Shown: one piece after another, positions 1-7,036 of the stretch
How the letters are laid out: each line of letters starts with the position of its first letter
Position numbering within the stretch: position 1 is the stretch's first letter
DNA from: Bacteroidota bacterium
Lineage (GTDB): Bacteria; Bacteroidota; Bacteroidia; Chitinophagales; Chitinophagaceae
Direction of reading: 5' to 3'
Assembly (NCBI GenBank): GCA_021780705.1
Contig: JAJXYG010000291.1
Location: forward strand, 1 to 7,725
Length of the DNA: 7,725 nucleotides
Notes under the pieces: model-generated
The model's database searches: none
Told to the model about the DNA's origin: nothing
The model's input: only the letters and a program-made list of their open reading frames with translations
Made by a program: the position numbers and the translations under genes

Positions 1-1023
1 ATGTGGGGTATTATGGATGTCTTTGTCGGCAGCCAGCCCTGAATCTTCGGCCCTTTCATTTCCGGGGACGACATCTTCCCCGGAGGTTTCCTGGGCATTG
101 CCAAAAAGATCCGTCTGGATTACTTTCTTGTCCACCACGAATACATTGTATTCATCTCCCAAAATCCTTTTGCCCAGGGTCTTGAATTCCAGTTCCGCAA
201 ATATGTCTTTTAACGCTTCGGTATTATAGGCCTTCACCCTGAAGTCCTTTTCATGAAAGGTGCAGGGCACTTCGGTAATGATGGTGGCGAGCTTTTTGCT
301 CATGAGGGCCAGTTCTTTTCCGGCACGGACCTTTTCTCCCACGGACCCCTTGATATTGTCCGCATCCGCCAGCAGGTTTTCAATACTTCCATAGGTAGCC
401 AGGAGCTTGGCTGCCGTTTTCTCCCCGATGCCCGGAATCCCCGGAATATTGTCTGCCGCGTCTCCCATCAATCCCAGGATGTCTATAACCTGTTTGACTT
501 CCTGGATATTCCACTTCTCACATACTTCCTTCGGACCGAGAATCTCCACCTTTCCGCCTTGGTACCCCGGCTTATATATTTTTATTTTTTCGGTTACCAG
601 CTGCCCGAAGTCCTTGTCTGGGGTAACCATAAAGACTTCATACCCATCCTTTTCCGCCTGCTGGGCAAGAGCCCCTATGATGTCATCCGCCTCATAGCCG
701 TCACATTCCACCACCGGCAGATTGAATCCTTCTATAATTTTCTTAATGTCCGGAATGGAAGAGAGCAAATCCTCCGGGGCCTCCTGGCGGTTGGCCTTAT
801 AGGCCTCAAAATCGGTATGCCTTTCCGTAGGTGCATGGGTGTCGAAGGCTACGGCCAGGTGGGTGGGCTTTTCTTTGCTCAACAAATCAAACAGGGTATT
901 GGTAAAACCGTACTGGGCATTGGTATTCTTCCCTTTCGTGGTCAGGATCGGGCTGCGCAGCAACGCATAGTATGCCCGGTAAATTAGTGCCATGGCATCC
1001 AGCAGAAATAATTTTTTCTCCAT
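1..1023 (-). CDS. polA: DNA polymerase I, N-terminal part (5'-3' exonuclease domain), cut by window edge
   Basis: DNA polymerase I fills gaps and removes RNA primers or flaps during lagging-strand maturation and excision repair. The 341 codons present start at the ATG at 1023 and stay open to the left edge, so the gene continues outside the window. They cover the FEN-type 5' nuclease: D9 in LFLLDAMALIYRAYYAL, the AVAFD segment ending at D61, GYEADD (E111, D113, D114), TPDKDFGQLV (D136, D138), and GDAADNIPGIPGIGEKTA (D188, D191, then the helix-hairpin-helix at about 192-205). These acidic residues are the metal ligands known from the Taq and E. coli enzymes, so the nuclease looks active. Residues about 290-341 form a polar, acidic linker that includes TDLFGNA; the proofreading-like and polymerase domains would follow. 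The nearest upstream gene in the same direction is the esterase, 88 bases away. Family assignment is very secure; only the missing C-terminal part cannot be judged. Confidence 0.97.
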   Translation of the reverse strand, partial: MEKKLFLLDAMALIYRAYYALLRSPILTTKGKNTNAQYGFTNTLFDLLSKEKPTHLAVAFDTHAPTERHTDFEAYKANRQEAPEDLLSSIPDIKKIIEGFNLPVVECDGYEADDIIGALAQQAEKDGYEVFMVTPDKDFGQLVTEKIKIYKPGYQGGKVEILGPKEVCEKWNIQEVKQVIDILGLMGDAADNIPGIPGIGEKTAAKLLATYGSIENLLADADNIKGSVGEKVRAGKELALMSKKLATIITEVPCTFHEKDFRVKAYNTEALKDIFAELEFKTLGKRILGDEYNVFVVDKKVIQTDLFGNAQETSGEDVVPGNERAEDSGLAADKDIHNTPH

Positions 1024-1027
1024 ACAA

Positions 1028-1057
1028 TAAAATTACTACAAAGGCAGGGCTCTGCAA
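1028..1057 (-). promoter_or_regulatory. Candidate Bacteroidota-type promoter for polA
   Basis: On the minus strand a TTG (1057-1055) is followed after 19 bases by TAATTTTA (1035-1028), matching the Bacteroidota pattern TTG-N19-21-TAnnTTTG in all but the final base. The -7 box lies only four bases before the polA ATG at 1023, so a transcript from here would be nearly or fully leaderless. The match is imperfect in AT-rich DNA and could be chance; polA may instead be read from the esterase side. Confidence 0.28.
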
Positions 1058-1111
1058 TCCTTAAAAAATGGTAAAACTCCCGGTGAAATGCTTCCCCGGT
1101 AACCCGTGCAA

Positions 1112-1843
1112 TCAGAACCTGGATTCCAGGTAATAGGGGAGCATGGCCCTCCAGGTAGGCCAGTCATGGGTCATGTCATTTCCCCAGATATCCAGCTCAT
1201 AGTTGATCCCCTTGTCATACAATACCCTGGCAAACCGGCCTGCCGCACCCGGATCTTCATAGGCTCCGCCACCTGAAAGAATGTGAATGTGTCTGCTCCT
1301 GCGGATATGATCCAGGTACCAGGAGTCGGTGAGCCCCGGTAAATAGTCCATGGGGGAATTGAAATACACCTGGTCGTCATGATATCCCCGGGTATATTCA
1401 TGAAGATCATAGACCCCGCTCATGGCAATGACCCCCTCAATCAGGTCAGGTCGCTTCAAAAAGAGGTTCATGCTGTGCAGGGCGCCAAAACTGGCCCCGC
1501 AGATGATGACAGGGGTTTCAGGTGAAGTCTGTTCTTTAATAAAGGGGATTACCTCATTGAACACATACTGGTTGAACTGATTGTGCCGGATCGCCTTATG
1601 AGCCCCCTCCATATGAGGGTTCATCCAGCTTTCATTGTTAATGCTGTTAATAGAAAATACCTTGACTTTCCCGCCATCAATATGCGGAGCCAGGCTGTCA
1701 ATCAGTTGAAACCGTTCATACTCGAGGTAATCTGCAGCCGCCGTAGGGACCATCAGCAGGGCAAAGCCGTAATATCCATACACCGCAACCGGCATCTCCT
1801 TGTTCAGACTGGGGCTGTGCCAGCTTGAAATTGCTCTGTTCAT
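1112..1843 (-). CDS. Putative esterase, alpha/beta-hydrolase fold (esterase D / PF00756-like)
   Basis: This 243-residue protein resembles the serine esterases of the Esterase D-like family, cytosolic alpha/beta hydrolases with no clear common substrate. Strand and motif pattern fit. The N-terminal segment MPVAVYGYYGFALLMVPTAA is followed by VFSINSINNESW, typical of this subfamily. The nucleophile elbow is ICGASFGA with Ser118. The likely catalytic His is H226 in MTHDWPTW near the C-terminus, and the acid is probably D197 (or E196) in GGAYEDPGAA. No signal peptide or membrane segment is visible, so it should be cytoplasmic. The length suits a single-domain hydrolase. The ATG at 1843 lies 44 bases after the stop of the GNAT gene in the same direction, so the two may form one transcript; polA starts 88 bases downstream. 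The real substrate (carbohydrate ester, thioester or other) cannot be read from the sequence. Confidence 0.85.
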   Translation of the reverse strand: MNRAISSWHSPSLNKEMPVAVYGYYGFALLMVPTAAADYLEYERFQLIDSLAPHIDGGKVKVFSINSINNESWMNPHMEGAHKAIRHNQFNQYVFNEVIPFIKEQTSPETPVIICGASFGALHSMNLFLKRPDLIEGVIAMSGVYDLHEYTRGYHDDQVYFNSPMDYLPGLTDSWYLDHIRRSRHIHILSGGGAYEDPGAAGRFARVLYDKGINYELDIWGNDMTHDWPTWRAMLPYYLESRF

Positions 1844-1887
1844 AAAAATGTTTTAGAATGGACCAGTTCGTCCGGGAAATTCAGGGT

Positions 1888-2496
1888 TTAGCTCAGCCGG
1901 TTGCGCAGGTGTGCACCCACCCCGCCCAGCCAGTCGGCTTTTAAAATACTCAGTATGATGCTGTCGCGCCTGCCCCCCTGTCTCCTGGGCAGGTGGCTGC
2001 GAAGGACTCCTTCCACTTTACATCCCAGGGATTTCATGGCAGCCACACTTCTGGCATTGTCGTTATCCGCCCTGAATTCGATCCGCTCCATCCCCAGGCG
2101 CTCAAAGGCAAATGACAACATCAGGTACTTGCAGTGCTTGTTCAGGCCGGTGCCCTGGAACCCGGCCCCATACCAGGTATATCCGAGTTGCATGGTCCGG
2201 TAAGCATTCTGGATGTCATAAAACCGGGTACAGCCCGCATAGGCCCCTTTAAGTTTGTCATAGACGATGAAGGGATATTCCCGGCCTTCCTCCCGGTTGG
2301 CAATGGCCAGGTTGAGATAGAGCTGCATCCCTTCGGGCCCGTGGGCACTGATCAGGGAATATTTCCAGAGTTCGGGTTCGTGGATGGCAAACGGAAGCAG
2401 GTGGTCTATGTCCTGCGGCTGCAAGGGTCTGAGCAGTGCCCGCTCGTCTTCCAGGATATAGGTCTGTTCGCAATCGATATTTTCAAAATGATCCAT
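1888..2496 (-). CDS. GNAT family N-acetyltransferase, RimJ/RimL-like (Acetyltransf_3)
   Basis: A 202-residue acetyl-CoA-dependent N-acetyltransferase of the RimJ/RimL/SpeG-like branch, whose members acetylate protein N-termini, antibiotics or small amines. The opening LEDERALLRPLQPQDIDHL (about 15-33) is the usual first strand and helix. LGYTWYGAGFQGTGLNK (104-120) carries the acetyl-CoA pyrophosphate-binding turn QGTG (114-117). ERIEFRADNDNARSVAAMKS (137-156) is the typical motif in which a strand leads into the NxxSxxxxxKxG helix, followed by LGCKVEGVLRSHL. A short basic tail follows. No export signal is seen. It is divergent from tag (108 bases between starts) and 44 bases upstream of the esterase. 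The ATG at 2496 is the first in frame that gives a normal family length. The acceptor substrate cannot be predicted. RimJ/RimL itself is not claimed. Confidence 0.9.
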   Translation of the reverse strand: MDHFENIDCEQTYILEDERALLRPLQPQDIDHLLPFAIHEPELWKYSLISAHGPEGMQLYLNLAIANREEGREYPFIVYDKLKGAYAGCTRFYDIQNAYRTMQLGYTWYGAGFQGTGLNKHCKYLMLSFAFERLGMERIEFRADNDNARSVAAMKSLGCKVEGVLRSHLPRRQGGRRDSIILSILKADWLGGVGAHLRNRLS

Positions 2497-2523
2497 GTAT
2501 TCGGGATAAATTATCTGCTAAGG

Positions 2524-2554
2524 TTTAAAGATACGGACCCTTGTGTTATTTTTG
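2524..2554 (+). promoter_or_regulatory. Candidate Bacteroidota-type promoter for tag
   Basis: In the divergent region between the GNAT gene and tag, TATTTTTG at 2547-2554 is a perfect match to the Bacteroidota -7 consensus TAnnTTTG. Twenty bases upstream of it is TTT (2524-2526) where TTG would be expected. Transcription from it would give a leader of roughly 45 bases before the tag ATG at 2605. The -33 half is weak, so this is tentative. Confidence 0.4.
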
Positions 2555-2604
2555 AAGCTTCAACGGGGTACAGGAATATTTTTTCACTTCAAAATTTTAA
2601 TGAG

Positions 2605-3165
2605 ATGCCGGTGGATCAGCCAACTTCCTATTGTGATGTAGTAAAAGGGATGGACAAAGACAGTGTCCACCGAATCTATCATGATACGGCCTATGGATTT
2701 CCGATTGAAGACGACGATGAGCTCTTCGAAAGACTGATACTGGAAATCAACCAGGCAGGGCTCAGCTGGACCACCATCCTTCACAAGCAGGAAAATTTCA
2801 GGAAGGCCTATAAAAAGTTCTCCATCAGGAAAGTGGCCGCCTTTTCTGAAAAAGATTTTGACCGCCTGATGAATGACCCCGGCATCATCCGAAACCGCCT
2901 CAAGATCCAGGCTGCTATCGCCAATGCACAAACCATCCTGCAGTTGCAAAAACAGTTCGGTTCTTTCAAAAAATGGATCGACCACCACCATCCCAAATCC
3001 AAACAGGAATGGGTCAAAATCTTTAAGGGAACCTTCAGGTTTACCGGCGGGGAAATCGTCAACGAATTTTTGATGAGTACGGGGTACCTTCCGGGGGCCC
3101 ATGTCGAAAGTTGCCAGGTATATCACAAGATCCTGAAAACCCGCCCCCCTTTTCTTAAACCTTAA
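2605..3165 (+). CDS. tag: DNA-3-methyladenine glycosylase I
   Basis: Tag removes 3-methyladenine from alkylated DNA, starting base excision repair in the cytoplasm. The 186-residue product matches the family length (E. coli Tag is 187). The zinc-binding set is complete: C10 and H26 near the N-terminus, and H166 and C170 in GAHVESC near the C-terminus, with the same four-residue spacing as H175/C179 of E. coli. IYHDTAYGFP (24-33), LEINQAGLSW (46-55, with E47 and W55 equivalent to E38 and W46 in E. coli) and the helix-hairpin-helix-like stretch DPGIIRNRLKIQAAIANA (91-108) are characteristic. The frame is open further upstream, but that part overlaps the GNAT gene; the ATG at 2605 places C10 where the family expects it. 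It is the only complete plus-strand gene here, transcribed divergently from the GNAT gene and converging on DUF1810 with 55 bases between stops. Confidence 0.96.
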   Translation: MPVDQPTSYCDVVKGMDKDSVHRIYHDTAYGFPIEDDDELFERLILEINQAGLSWTTILHKQENFRKAYKKFSIRKVAAFSEKDFDRLMNDPGIIRNRLKIQAAIANAQTILQLQKQFGSFKKWIDHHHPKSKQEWVKIFKGTFRFTGGEIVNEFLMSTGYLPGAHVESCQVYHKILKTRPPFLKP

Positions 3166-3220
3166 AATACAGGTACCCGTCAGCAGACTTCTCCACCGCA
3201 GATATCCTTGACCGGCAGCC

Positions 3221-3649
3221 TTATTTCAAGGCCCCCAGGATCTGCAGGGTTCGGGCATCTTTTTGTCCGCCGAAAAATTTGTCGAGCACCTGCTGAAACA
3301 CCTTGGGAGAATCCGGCAATTGCGCAAACAAGGTCATGGATGATCTCAGCTTGAGATCATCGGGGGAGCCGAAGACCTGGTGGGCATCATTGCTTTTCAG
3401 CGTCAGCAGTGTCTGACTGATTTCCAGCAGCCTTGCTCCCAGCACCGGATGGTCCAGGTAGGCCTGGGCTTCTGCCAGATCATTTATAGAATAATACCGG
3501 GAGGTCTCACTCATCCCAAGCCCCCGGATTTGCGGGAATATATACCACATCCAGTGGGTGCGCTTTCTCCCCGAGGCTACTTCTGCCAGCGCCGCCGGAT
3601 AGCTATCCTGTTGTGCGCGAACAAATCTTTCAAAATGGTAACCTTCCAT
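3221..3649 (-). CDS. DUF1810 family protein, function unknown
   Basis: A 142-residue small cytosolic protein of the DUF1810 family (sometimes wrongly annotated as calpastatin). The family signature is plain: FERFVRAQ at the N-terminus, then GRKRTHWMWYIFPQIRGLG at 27-45, then SRYYSINDLAEAQAYLDHPVLGARL at 50-74, and a C-terminal half with DDLKLRSSMTLF and KFFGGQKDARTLQIL. The length is normal and no domain is missing. There is no signal peptide or transmembrane segment. No reaction has been established for the family that I can name, so none is given. The start at 3649 puts the conserved FVRAQ close to the N-terminus as usual. The exported barrel-like gene ends 73 bases upstream on the same strand, so co-transcription is possible; tag converges from the other side. 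Confidence 0.9.
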   Translation of the reverse strand: MEGYHFERFVRAQQDSYPAALAEVASGRKRTHWMWYIFPQIRGLGMSETSRYYSINDLAEAQAYLDHPVLGARLLEISQTLLTLKSNDAHQVFGSPDDLKLRSSMTLFAQLPDSPKVFQQVLDKFFGGQKDARTLQILGALK

Positions 3650-3722
3650 ATTTGGGTTCGTTTTTTTCTTTCCATATGTGGTGCGTGCGGACCCGGTGCC
3701 TTCAGATTTTTATCAGGGGTGG

Positions 3723-4799
3723 CTATATTTTTCTGATCAACCATCTCACAAGCCTGAACAACGCCCAAACCAACAGTACGCAAATCAGCAGGGTCGTCAA
3801 TAGAAAAAGGGTAGGGTAACTCAGTATCATGGAGATGTCAGCCACTTTGGATTTAAGGGAAGTCACCGCTTTTACCTGTTCGGGTTCCGCGGGTACCGGT
3901 ATGGAATAATCGAAATGGATCAGCTTTTTCAAATACCCTTTTTCGACCGAACCTTCCAGGCTGAAAATATGAATTTCCGTGGCAGTCCGGGAGGCCAGCC
4001 TCAGGTCATGCGCCAGGTCATTCCAGCTCATCGAAGGCAGGGTCGTATCAAATCCTCCTCCCGTACTGCCGATGGCCACATATTTCAGGTGGGGATCAAT
4101 GGCGAGTTCCTTGAGCAATCCGTAGGAATTTCCCATAAAAGAAGAATATAGCATCGGAATATCCCTGCTGGTATTGAGATCCAGAAAACCCGTCAGCTGT
4201 TCCAGTGAAGTCCTGCCGCTCTCGGCCTCATAGCGGATAAAGGGCACATAATAGGTTTCTACCGAGTATCCGTCCTTTTCGATCCTTGAAATCAAGGCCT
4301 GGTATTCCTCCCGGCCTTTTTCCACCGAGGCCTTGTCATATAACCTGAGAATCAATTTGCCTATCAATTTCAGTTTGTGGTTTTTCCAAAGTACCAGGTC
4401 GTTATAATCAAGCTCCAGGTCCAGACCATATCCCTGGAATACCAGGCCATTTTCACCGGCCCATTTTTTTACCTCCTGGTACCGCTGTTCGGCGGCCGCA
4501 GCATTGCGGCTGTTAAACCAGTATCCCTGGTCCTTGGGAAGCAGCAACCAGGCAACTACCGGGATCCCCGCCCTGTTCAGCTGCCTGACCACCGAGGCCC
4601 GCGATGGATTGAGGTCCAGCATCCCCATTCTGATTTGGGCATGGAGCTGTTGAAGCGTAGGAATCAGCGAGGTGTCCGCAAAAAGCGCCTCATCGCTTTT
4701 TCCGTCGAGTTCATTGAAAAAGGAAAGGGTAGGGGTTTGCGCGGAGGTGCGCAACGCTATGATCAGCAACCATAAGACGGCCAGAAGCTTCTTGCTCAT
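3723..4799 (-). CDS. Unrecognised exported protein with probable (beta/alpha) barrel domain and C-terminal membrane anchor
   Basis: I do not recognise this 358-residue protein as a named family. Residues 1-20 look like a signal peptide (KK, then LLAVLWLLIIALRTSA, likely cut before Q21). The body alternates strand-like and helix-like segments as a TIM barrel would: LSFFNELD (25-32), IRMGMLDL (56-63), IPVVAWLLL (79-87), FQGYGLDLELD (121-131), VETYYVPF (180-187), IPMLYSSF (214-221), YVAIGSTGGGF (240-250) and TEIHIFSLEG (274-283). Acidic residues sit at several strand ends (E30, D127, E129, D131, E281), as in glycoside hydrolases. A proline/acid linker (VPAEPEQ, about 302-308) precedes a hydrophobic helix (about 328-349) and a basic tail (RLVRWLIRKI), which predicts a periplasmic domain held in the inner membrane. 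Gene neighbours give no clue. A glycan-active role is inference only; a non-catalytic barrel is equally possible. That it is a real exported gene is well supported. Confidence 0.8.
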   Translation of the reverse strand: MSKKLLAVLWLLIIALRTSAQTPTLSFFNELDGKSDEALFADTSLIPTLQQLHAQIRMGMLDLNPSRASVVRQLNRAGIPVVAWLLLPKDQGYWFNSRNAAAAEQRYQEVKKWAGENGLVFQGYGLDLELDYNDLVLWKNHKLKLIGKLILRLYDKASVEKGREEYQALISRIEKDGYSVETYYVPFIRYEAESGRTSLEQLTGFLDLNTSRDIPMLYSSFMGNSYGLLKELAIDPHLKYVAIGSTGGGFDTTLPSMSWNDLAHDLRLASRTATEIHIFSLEGSVEKGYLKKLIHFDYSIPVPAEPEQVKAVTSLKSKVADISMILSYPTLFLLTTLLICVLLVWALFRLVRWLIRKI

Positions 4800-4812
4800 T
4801 CAATTAATTTTA

Positions 4813-4831
4813 AGGCAGTGGGAGACTGCCT
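4813..4831 (-). other. Stem-loop in the leader of the exported-protein gene
   Basis: A perfect 7-bp inverted repeat, AGGCAGT and ACTGCCT, encloses a 5-base loop, 13 bases before the ATG at 4799. On the minus strand it is followed by TTAAAATTAATTG, only a weak U-rich tail, so it could be a poor terminator for the uvrB transcript or a leader hairpin of the downstream gene. On the plus strand a T-rich run follows at 4835-4850, but no plus-strand gene ends here. The repeat is seen directly; a function is inferred. Confidence 0.4.
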
Positions 4832-4930
4832 AAATTTAAATTTTTTCTTTGGTTTGAGTGCATCCAATCCCACAATTAGACCAGGGTAGCGACCCCTAGA
4901 AAGCAAGCAGGGCAGTCAGGGATAAACCGG

Positions 4931-4973
4931 TACCCAGAAAGGGTAATACTTGAGGGGCACAATGAGCGGTGCC
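4931..4973 (-). other. Two small stem-loops just after uvrB
   Basis: In the gap after the uvrB stop (4987) there are two short inverted repeats: GGCAC/GTGCC with an 8-base loop (4956-4973) and TACCC/GGGTA with a 5-base loop (4931-4945). Neither is followed by a U run on the minus strand, so they are not classical Rho-independent terminators. The rest of the 187-base gap (4800-4986) contains no credible gene. They may stabilise the 3' end of the mRNA or be chance. Confidence 0.25.
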
Positions 4974-4986
4974 AGGATTTTCTTTG

Positions 4987-7014
4987 CTATCCTTTCATTT
5001 CTTCCAGCAGCTTTTGAAGCCGGAACATCTCATCACGAAGTCTGGCTGCCTCCATAAAATCCAGATCCCGGGCTGCTTTTTCCATCGTCCTTTTCACCAG
5101 GGCGATGGCCTTTTCCAACTGGGGGATGGTTTGGTAGTCCACCTGTTCCTCCAGAGCCACTGCCGGTCCTTCCCTTTCAAGAAGCGGGGAGGCAGTCGTT
5201 TCTTTAATATCCAGTACCGAGGTTTGTCCCATGATCTGGTCTACCGATTTTTTAATGGTTTGTGGGGTAATATGGTGTTCCAGGTTATAAGCAATCTGCT
5301 TTTCACGGCGCCGCTGGGTCTCATCAATGGTTTTTTGCATGCTTTCTGTCATGTGATCGGCATAGAAGATCACCAGCCCATCGATATTTCGGGCGGCTCT
5401 TCCCGCCGTCTGGGTAAGCGACCTTTCATTTCTGAGAAAGCCTTCCTTGTCTGCATCCAGGATGGCCACCAGGGACACTTCGGGCAGATCCAGTCCTTCC
5501 CTCAGGAGATTGACTCCCACCAGGACATCGATTTCGCCTAGCCGCAGCTGGCGCAGGATCTCGATCCGGTCCAGGGTATCTACCTCGCTATGAATATATT
5601 TGGACTTGATGTTGATCCGGTGGAGGTATTTGTCCATTTCTTCGGCCATTCGCTTGGTGAGGGTGGTAACCAGCACCCGGTCTCCCTTGGTGACCCTTTT
5701 GTCGATCTCATCAAGGAGGTCATCGATCTGATTGACCGAGGGTCGGATCTCAATCGGGGGATCGAGCAACCCGGTGGGACGTACCACCTGTTCGACCACC
5801 ACCCCTTCGGTTTTTTCCAGTTCATAATCCCCCGGGGTGGCACTGACAAAGATGGTCTGGTTCAGCATGTCTTCAAATTCACTGAAATTCAAGGGTCGGT
5901 TGTCCAGGGCTGAGGGCAGCCTAAATCCATAATCCACCAGGATCAGTTTACGGGAACGGTCTCCTCCATACATGCCGCTGACCTGGGGAATGGTCTGGTG
6001 ACTTTCGTCTATGATACACAGGTAGTCGGGCGGAAAATAATCCAGCAGGCAGAAGGGGCGGGTACCCGGCTGCCGGCGGTCAAAAAACCTTGAATAGTTT
6101 TCCACCCCGTTGCAATACCCCAGTTCCCGGATCATTTCCACATCGTAATTCACGCGCTCAGTGATCCGCTGGGCTTCAATATATTTTCCTTCATTTTTGA
6201 AATATGCAGCCTGCCGGGACGCTTCGTCCTGGATTTCTGCGAGGATCATCTGTATCTTGTCCTTGGGCGCCATATAGAGGTTGGCAGGAAAGATGGCTGC
6301 ATCCTCAATCCTCGCTATTCGCTTGCCCGAACTCAGTTCCAGGGTCTCGATGCTCTCGATTTCATCCCCGAAAAAAGTAATCCGGTATCCGTTGTCCATA
6401 TAGGGCAGGTTGATATCCACCGTATCCCCCTTCACCCGAAAGGTACCGCGGGCAAAATCGCCCTGGGTCCTGGAATAAAGCCCGTTCACGAGCGCATGCA
6501 AAAATCCCTGCCGGCTGATGACCTGGCCTTCCCGAATCCGGATCACCCCTTCGGCAAAGTCCTTGGGATTGCCAATACCATAAATACAACTTACGCTGGC
6601 TACCACAATAATATCCCTGCGCCCGGTCAACAGTTGGGAGGTGGCGGCAAGCCGCAACTTGTCCAGCTCTTCATTGATGCTCAGGTCCTTTTCAATATAA
6701 GTATCGGAAACCGGCATATAGGCTTCCGGCTGGTAGTAATCGTAATAGGACACAAAATAGCCCACCGAATTTTCCGGGAAAAATTGCCTGAACTCCCCGT
6801 AAAGCTGTGCCACCAGGGTCTTGTTATGGGTCAGTACCAGGGTAGGCCGCTGGACATTCTGGATGACATTGGCCATGGTGAAGGTCTTCCCGCTGCCGGT
6901 GACCCCGAGCAGGGTCTGAAACCGCTCGCCCTGCAGGATTCCCTGGGTCAGCTGTTCAATGGCCTGCGGCTGGTCTCCGGAAGGGCTATAGGAAGAATTG
7001 AGTTGAAAGGGCAT
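4987..7014 (-). CDS. uvrB: Excinuclease ABC subunit B
   Basis: UvrB is the damage-verifying helicase-like subunit of nucleotide excision repair; it receives damaged DNA from UvrA and recruits UvrC for incision. The product is 675 residues, the usual length, and complete. Visible parts: SPSGDQPQAIEQL (10-22), Walker A GVTGSGKT (37-44), the damage-clamping beta-hairpin region YFVSYYDYYQPEAYMP (86-101), Walker B-type IIDESH (334-339), SATPGDYELE (391-400), helicase domain 2 with LTKRMAEEM (452-460) and GVNLLREGLDLPEVSLV (500-516), motif VI QTAGRAARN (535-543), and a C-terminal UVR domain (about 632-670, EKAIALVKRTMEKAARDLDF) for UvrC/UvrA contact. The ATG at 7014 gives the standard N-terminus. 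It follows mgsA by 60 bases on the same strand and may share its transcript. Nothing is missing or unusual in the catalytic motifs. Confidence 0.99.
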   Translation of the reverse strand: MPFQLNSSYSPSGDQPQAIEQLTQGILQGERFQTLLGVTGSGKTFTMANVIQNVQRPTLVLTHNKTLVAQLYGEFRQFFPENSVGYFVSYYDYYQPEAYMPVSDTYIEKDLSINEELDKLRLAATSQLLTGRRDIIVVASVSCIYGIGNPKDFAEGVIRIREGQVISRQGFLHALVNGLYSRTQGDFARGTFRVKGDTVDINLPYMDNGYRITFFGDEIESIETLELSSGKRIARIEDAAIFPANLYMAPKDKIQMILAEIQDEASRQAAYFKNEGKYIEAQRITERVNYDVEMIRELGYCNGVENYSRFFDRRQPGTRPFCLLDYFPPDYLCIIDESHQTIPQVSGMYGGDRSRKLILVDYGFRLPSALDNRPLNFSEFEDMLNQTIFVSATPGDYELEKTEGVVVEQVVRPTGLLDPPIEIRPSVNQIDDLLDEIDKRVTKGDRVLVTTLTKRMAEEMDKYLHRINIKSKYIHSEVDTLDRIEILRQLRLGEIDVLVGVNLLREGLDLPEVSLVAILDADKEGFLRNERSLTQTAGRAARNIDGLVIFYADHMTESMQKTIDETQRRREKQIAYNLEHHITPQTIKKSVDQIMGQTSVLDIKETTASPLLEREGPAVALEEQVDYQTIPQLEKAIALVKRTMEKAARDLDFMEAARLRDEMFRLQKLLEEMKG

Positions 7015-7036
7015 GGGAAATGATGATTTTATTTGG

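Noticed and set aside
253..987. A 244-codon open frame on the plus strand
   Set aside because: It lies wholly antisense to polA, whose minus-strand translation carries all the conserved nuclease motifs; the plus-strand product has no recognisable features.
2134..2604. Possible longer N-terminus for Tag, since the frame is open upstream of 2605
   Set aside because: The extension is antisense to the GNAT gene and would add 157 residues with no family counterpart; the ATG at 2605 gives the normal length and zinc-ligand position.
2584..3126. A 180-codon minus-strand open frame opposite tag
   Set aside because: It is the antisense shadow of tag; the plus strand encodes a full set of Tag motifs.
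3166..3220. A bidirectional terminator between the convergent tag and DUF1810 genes
   Set aside because: No stable inverted repeat with a T run on either strand could be found in these 55 bases.
3577..3783. A 68-codon minus-strand frame bridging the exported-protein gene and DUF1810
   Set aside because: It overlaps the ends of two real genes in another frame, and its product resembles nothing known; read as non-coding overlap.
4800..4986. The 187-base gap as a possible small gene, riboswitch or small RNA
   Set aside because: No credible open frame and no riboswitch core that I recognise; only short stem-loops, listed separately, can be supported.
4969..5541. A 190-codon plus-strand open frame opposite the 3' end of uvrB
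   Set aside because: It is antisense to the conserved helicase domain 2 and UVR domain of UvrB and has no independent support.
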